Shown: one piece after another, positions 61,722 through 64,000 of the stretch
Numbering within the stretch: position 1 is the first letter of the stretch
How the letters are laid out: each line of letters starts with the position of its first letter
The notes under the pieces: generated by a model
Told to the model about the DNA's origin: nothing
The model's database searches: none
What the model saw: the letters and a program-made list of their open reading frames with translations, nothing else
Position numbers and translations under genes: made by a program
Assembly: GCF_024793895.1 (NCBI RefSeq)
Contig: NZ_JANUSB010000011.1
Span: forward strand, 124,001-188,000
Source: Serratia sp. AKBS12
Lineage (GTDB): Bacteria; Pseudomonadota; Gammaproteobacteria; Enterobacterales; Enterobacteriaceae
Length of the DNA: 64,000 bases
Direction of reading: 5' to 3'

Positions 61722-62537
61722 TCACCAGCCTTTTACCGCACCACCGTTGAAGATTTTGTTGGCAGCGTCGTTAACTTCATCAGACTGATAAGCCTGAACG
61801 AATTTCTTCACGTTTTCTGCGTCCTTGTTATCTTCACGGGAAACCAGCAGGTTGACGTAAGGGGACTCTTTGCCTTCAACAAACAAACCGTCTTTCGCCG
61901 GGGTCAGGCCAATCTGGCTGGCATAAGTGGTGTTGATAACTGCCAGCGCGATCTGCTGATCGTCCAGTGAACGAGGCAGCTGTGGCGCTTCCAGTTCGAC
62001 CAGCTTCAGGTTTTTCGGGTTCTCGGTGACATCCAGCACGGTTGGCAGCAGGCCAACGCCGTCTTTCAGTTTGATCAAACCTTCCTGTTGCAACAGCAGC
62101 AGTGAACGGCCCAGGTTGGTTGGGTCGTTAGGCAAGGCAATTTGCGAGCCCGGTTGCAGTTCGCTCAGCGATTTGATTTTTTTGGAATAACCGGCAATCG
62201 GATACACAAAGGTATTGCCGACCGACACCAGTTTATAACCACGATCCTTGATTTGCTGATCCAGGTAAGGTTTGTGCTGGAAGGCATTCAGGTCGATATC
62301 GCCCTTGCTCAGCGCTTCGTTTGGCAGTACGTAATCGTTGAAGGTCACCAGTTCAACGTCAAGACCGTATTTGTCCTTGGCGACTTTTTGCGCCACTTCC
62401 GCTACCTGCTGCTCGGCGCCGACGATAACGCCCACTTTGATATGGTTTGGATCTTTTTCATCCTGACCGCAGCCTGTCAGAGCCAGAGTGCCGATCAGTG
62501 CGCCGATTGCCGCGATGGATTTAAGTTTTAACGACAT
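61722..62537 (-). CDS. metQ: Methionine-binding lipoprotein MetQ
   Basis: Periplasmic substrate-binding lipoprotein of the D/L-methionine ABC importer. The 271-residue precursor has a signal ending LALTGC (Cys23) and the NlpA-fold sequence HIKVGVIVGAEQQVAEVAQK, LNAFQHKPYLDQQIKDRGY and IALPNDPTNLGRSLLLLQ. Last gene of metN-metI-metQ, 58 bp after metI. MetJ repression is usual, but the operator would lie beyond the right edge. Confidence 0.96.
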   Translation of the reverse strand: MSLKLKSIAAIGALIGTLALTGCGQDEKDPNHIKVGVIVGAEQQVAEVAQKVAKDKYGLDVELVTFNDYVLPNEALSKGDIDLNAFQHKPYLDQQIKDRGYKLVSVGNTFVYPIAGYSKKIKSLSELQPGSQIALPNDPTNLGRSLLLLQQEGLIKLKDGVGLLPTVLDVTENPKNLKLVELEAPQLPRSLDDQQIALAVINTTYASQIGLTPAKDGLFVEGKESPYVNLLVSREDNKDAENVKKFVQAYQSDEVNDAANKIFNGGAVKGW

Positions 62538-62595
62538 ATCTCTTCCTCTTTAGACTCGCATAAGTAATGCGCCGGTGAGCGCGTTGCTGTGAAAC

Positions 62596-63249
62596 TTATT
62601 TATGGGTAACGGTTTTAACGATTCGATCGCCACAGAACTGAATCAGGTAAACCAGTACTACCAGTAATATTAATACCGTATTCATAACTGTAGCGTTATA
62701 ACCAATGTATCCATACTGATAACCAATTTGTCCCAGGCCGCCAGCGCCGACCGCGCCGCCCATCGCCGAATAGCCGACCAGGGTAATCAGGGTAATGGTG
62801 GCGGCGTTGACCAGGCCCGGCAAGGCTTCGGGCAGCAACACTTTCTTGACGATTTGCATTGGGGTTGCCCCCATGGCGCGTGCGGCCTCAACCAGACCAG
62901 ACGGGATCTCCAGCAGCGCGTTTTCAACCATGCGGGCGATAAACGGGGCCGCGCCAACGGTGAGTGGCACTATCGCCGCCTGCAGGCCAATCGAGGTGCC
63001 CACGATCATGCGGGTAAAGGGAATCATCCACACCAGTAAAATGATGAAGGGTATAGAACGGAAAATATTCACCAGGCCCGACAACACTTTATACAGCGCC
63101 GGGTTGGCGATGATTTGTCCCGGGCGGGTAACATACAGCAGCACGCCAACCGGCAGGCCGATGACAAAACCGAAGAAACCCGAGACAAAGGTCATCATGA
63201 CGGTTTCCCATACGCCACGCGCCATTAACCACATCATTGCCTCAGACAT
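62596..63249 (-). CDS. metI: Methionine ABC transporter permease MetI
   Basis: Inner-membrane subunit, 217 residues with five predicted helices. The coupling EAA loop facing MetN is [36 protein letters not shown] and [20 protein letters not shown] are conserved. It overlaps metN by 8 bp, giving translational coupling. Confidence 0.96.
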   Translation of the reverse strand: MSEAMMWLMARGVWETVMMTFVSGFFGFVIGLPVGVLLYVTRPGQIIANPALYKVLSGLVNIFRSIPFIILLVWMIPFTRMIVGTSIGLQAAIVPLTVGAAPFIARMVENALLEIPSGLVEAARAMGATPMQIVKKVLLPEALPGLVNAATITLITLVGYSAMGGAVGAGGLGQIGYQYGYIGYNATVMNTVLILLVVLVYLIQFCGDRIVKTVTHK

Positions 63250-64000
63250 AACCCAGAACCTCTACTTTTACCTGATTTTCTTGCAGGAACTTAATCGTCG
63301 CCAGTGCGTCTTCATCGCTGCCGTGCAGCTCGGCCAGCATCACGCCGAACTTTACTCCACCGGCGTAATCCATTTGCGCACTGATAATGTTGTTGTTGAC
63401 GTTGAAGCGGCGAGCGGCTTCCGACAGCAGCGGTGCATCGACCGACTGGCCGGTGAATTCCAGGCGCAATAGCGGTTGACGATCGCCGGTGCGGTCCGGG
63501 CTCAGACGCAATGCGTAGTCGTCAGGAATATCCAGATGCAACGTGGATTGAATGAATTGCTGTGCCAGTGGCGTCTTGGGATGTGAGAACACTTCACTAA
63601 CGCTGTCTTTTTCAATCAATTGGCCCTGGCTGATAACGGCAACCTGATCGCAAATGCGCTTTACCACGTCCATTTCATGGGTGATCAGCAGAATGGTCAA
63701 GCCGAGGCGGCGGTTGATGTCCTTCAACAGTTCCAGAATGGAACGGGTGGTCGCCGGGTCCAGTGCGCTGGTGGCTTCGTCACACAGCAGCACCTTGGGG
63801 TTGCTGGCCAGCGCACGGGCGATCGCCACGCGCTGTTTTTGCCCGCCGGACAGGTTGGCGGGGTAGGCGTCATGCTTGTCTGACAGGCCGACCAGCTCCA
63901 GCAATTCGCTGACGCGCTTTTTGACATCCGCGCGCGGGGTGCTATCCAGTTCCAGCGGCAGCGCAACGTTGCCAAATACCGTGCGGGAGGACAACAGATT
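63242..64000 (-). CDS. metN: Methionine ABC transporter ATPase MetN (5' end cut by window)
   Basis: ATPase of the methionine importer. The visible 252 residues begin inside the nucleotide-binding domain ([18 protein letters not shown]); the Walker A region, about 90 residues, is beyond the right edge. The signature [15 protein letters not shown], Walker [15 protein letters not shown]-loop ITHEMD and the C-terminal NIL domain ([20 protein letters not shown] onward), through which methionine inhibits the transporter, are all present. The apparent start at 63994 is an internal leucine codon. Confidence 0.96.
   Translation of the reverse strand, partial: NLLSSRTVFGNVALPLELDSTPRADVKKRVSELLELVGLSDKHDAYPANLSGGQKQRVAIARALASNPKVLLCDEATSALDPATTRSILELLKDINRRLGLTILLITHEMDVVKRICDQVAVISQGQLIEKDSVSEVFSHPKTPLAQQFIQSTLHLDIPDDYALRLSPDRTGDRQPLLRLEFTGQSVDAPLLSEAARRFNVNNNIISAQMDYAGGVKFGVMLAELHGSDEDALATIKFLQENQVKVEVLGYV

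Overview
The window is chromosomal core sequence from a gamma-proteobacterium of the order Enterobacterales. Protein sequences, gene order and regulatory RNAs (GcvB, CsrB, the rpsB leader) match the Escherichia/Yersinia/Serratia group closely. The fairly high GC content, the gene set and the cad-dtpC block next to ldcC suggest Serratia or a close Yersiniaceae relative; that genus call is inference from memory of gene order, not a search. I see no insertion sequence, prophage, CRISPR array, rRNA or plasmid gene.

Region 1 (1-18.1 kb) corresponds to the E. coli 63-minute region. It holds argA (cut by the left edge), amiC, four initiator tRNA-Met genes, mltA, tcdA converging on csdA-csdE, a YgdI-type lipoprotein, the sRNA gcvB divergent from gcvA, ygdD-rlmM, ppnN and xni, queF divergent from syd, the sRNA csrB, an MFS transporter, and yqcC-truC-yqcA.

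Region 2 (18.1-43.5 kb) corresponds to the E. coli 4-minute region, joined directly to region 1 at about 18.1 kb. It holds yaeH, dapD, glnD and map on the minus strand. The plus strand carries rpsB-tsf-pyrH-frr (translation and UMP supply), dxr-uppS-cdsA-rseP-bamA-skp-lpxD-fabZ-lpxA-lpxB-rnhB-dnaE-accA. That run combines isoprenoid carrier synthesis, phospholipid, lipid A and outer-membrane protein assembly, sigma-E signalling, DNA replication and fatty-acid initiation.

Region 3 (43.5-54.4 kb) is the most accessory part. It has ldcC, a divergent pair (a MarR regulator with a four-cysteine tail and a 77-residue CPVC thioredoxin-like protein), yaeR, then cadC, cadBA and dtpC. Two lysine decarboxylases with their antiporter, pH sensor and a peptide transporter thus lie within 11 kb, an acid-stress cluster.

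Region 4 (54.4-64 kb) returns to the E. coli 4-minute order: tilS, a small c-type cytochrome, yaeP-rof, yaeQ-arfB, nlpE, proS, rcsF-trmO and metN-metI-metQ (metN cut by the right edge). NlpE and RcsF feed the Cpx and Rcs envelope-stress systems.

The least explained items are the MarR/CPVC module (45.7-46.7 kb), a promoter-plus-terminator unit between dxr and uppS (28.4-28.56 kb), a terminator lying against the glnD start, and the 128-bp tandem duplication in the initiator tRNA array. Starts were chosen from ribosome-binding sites and family length; several genes use TTG or GTG.
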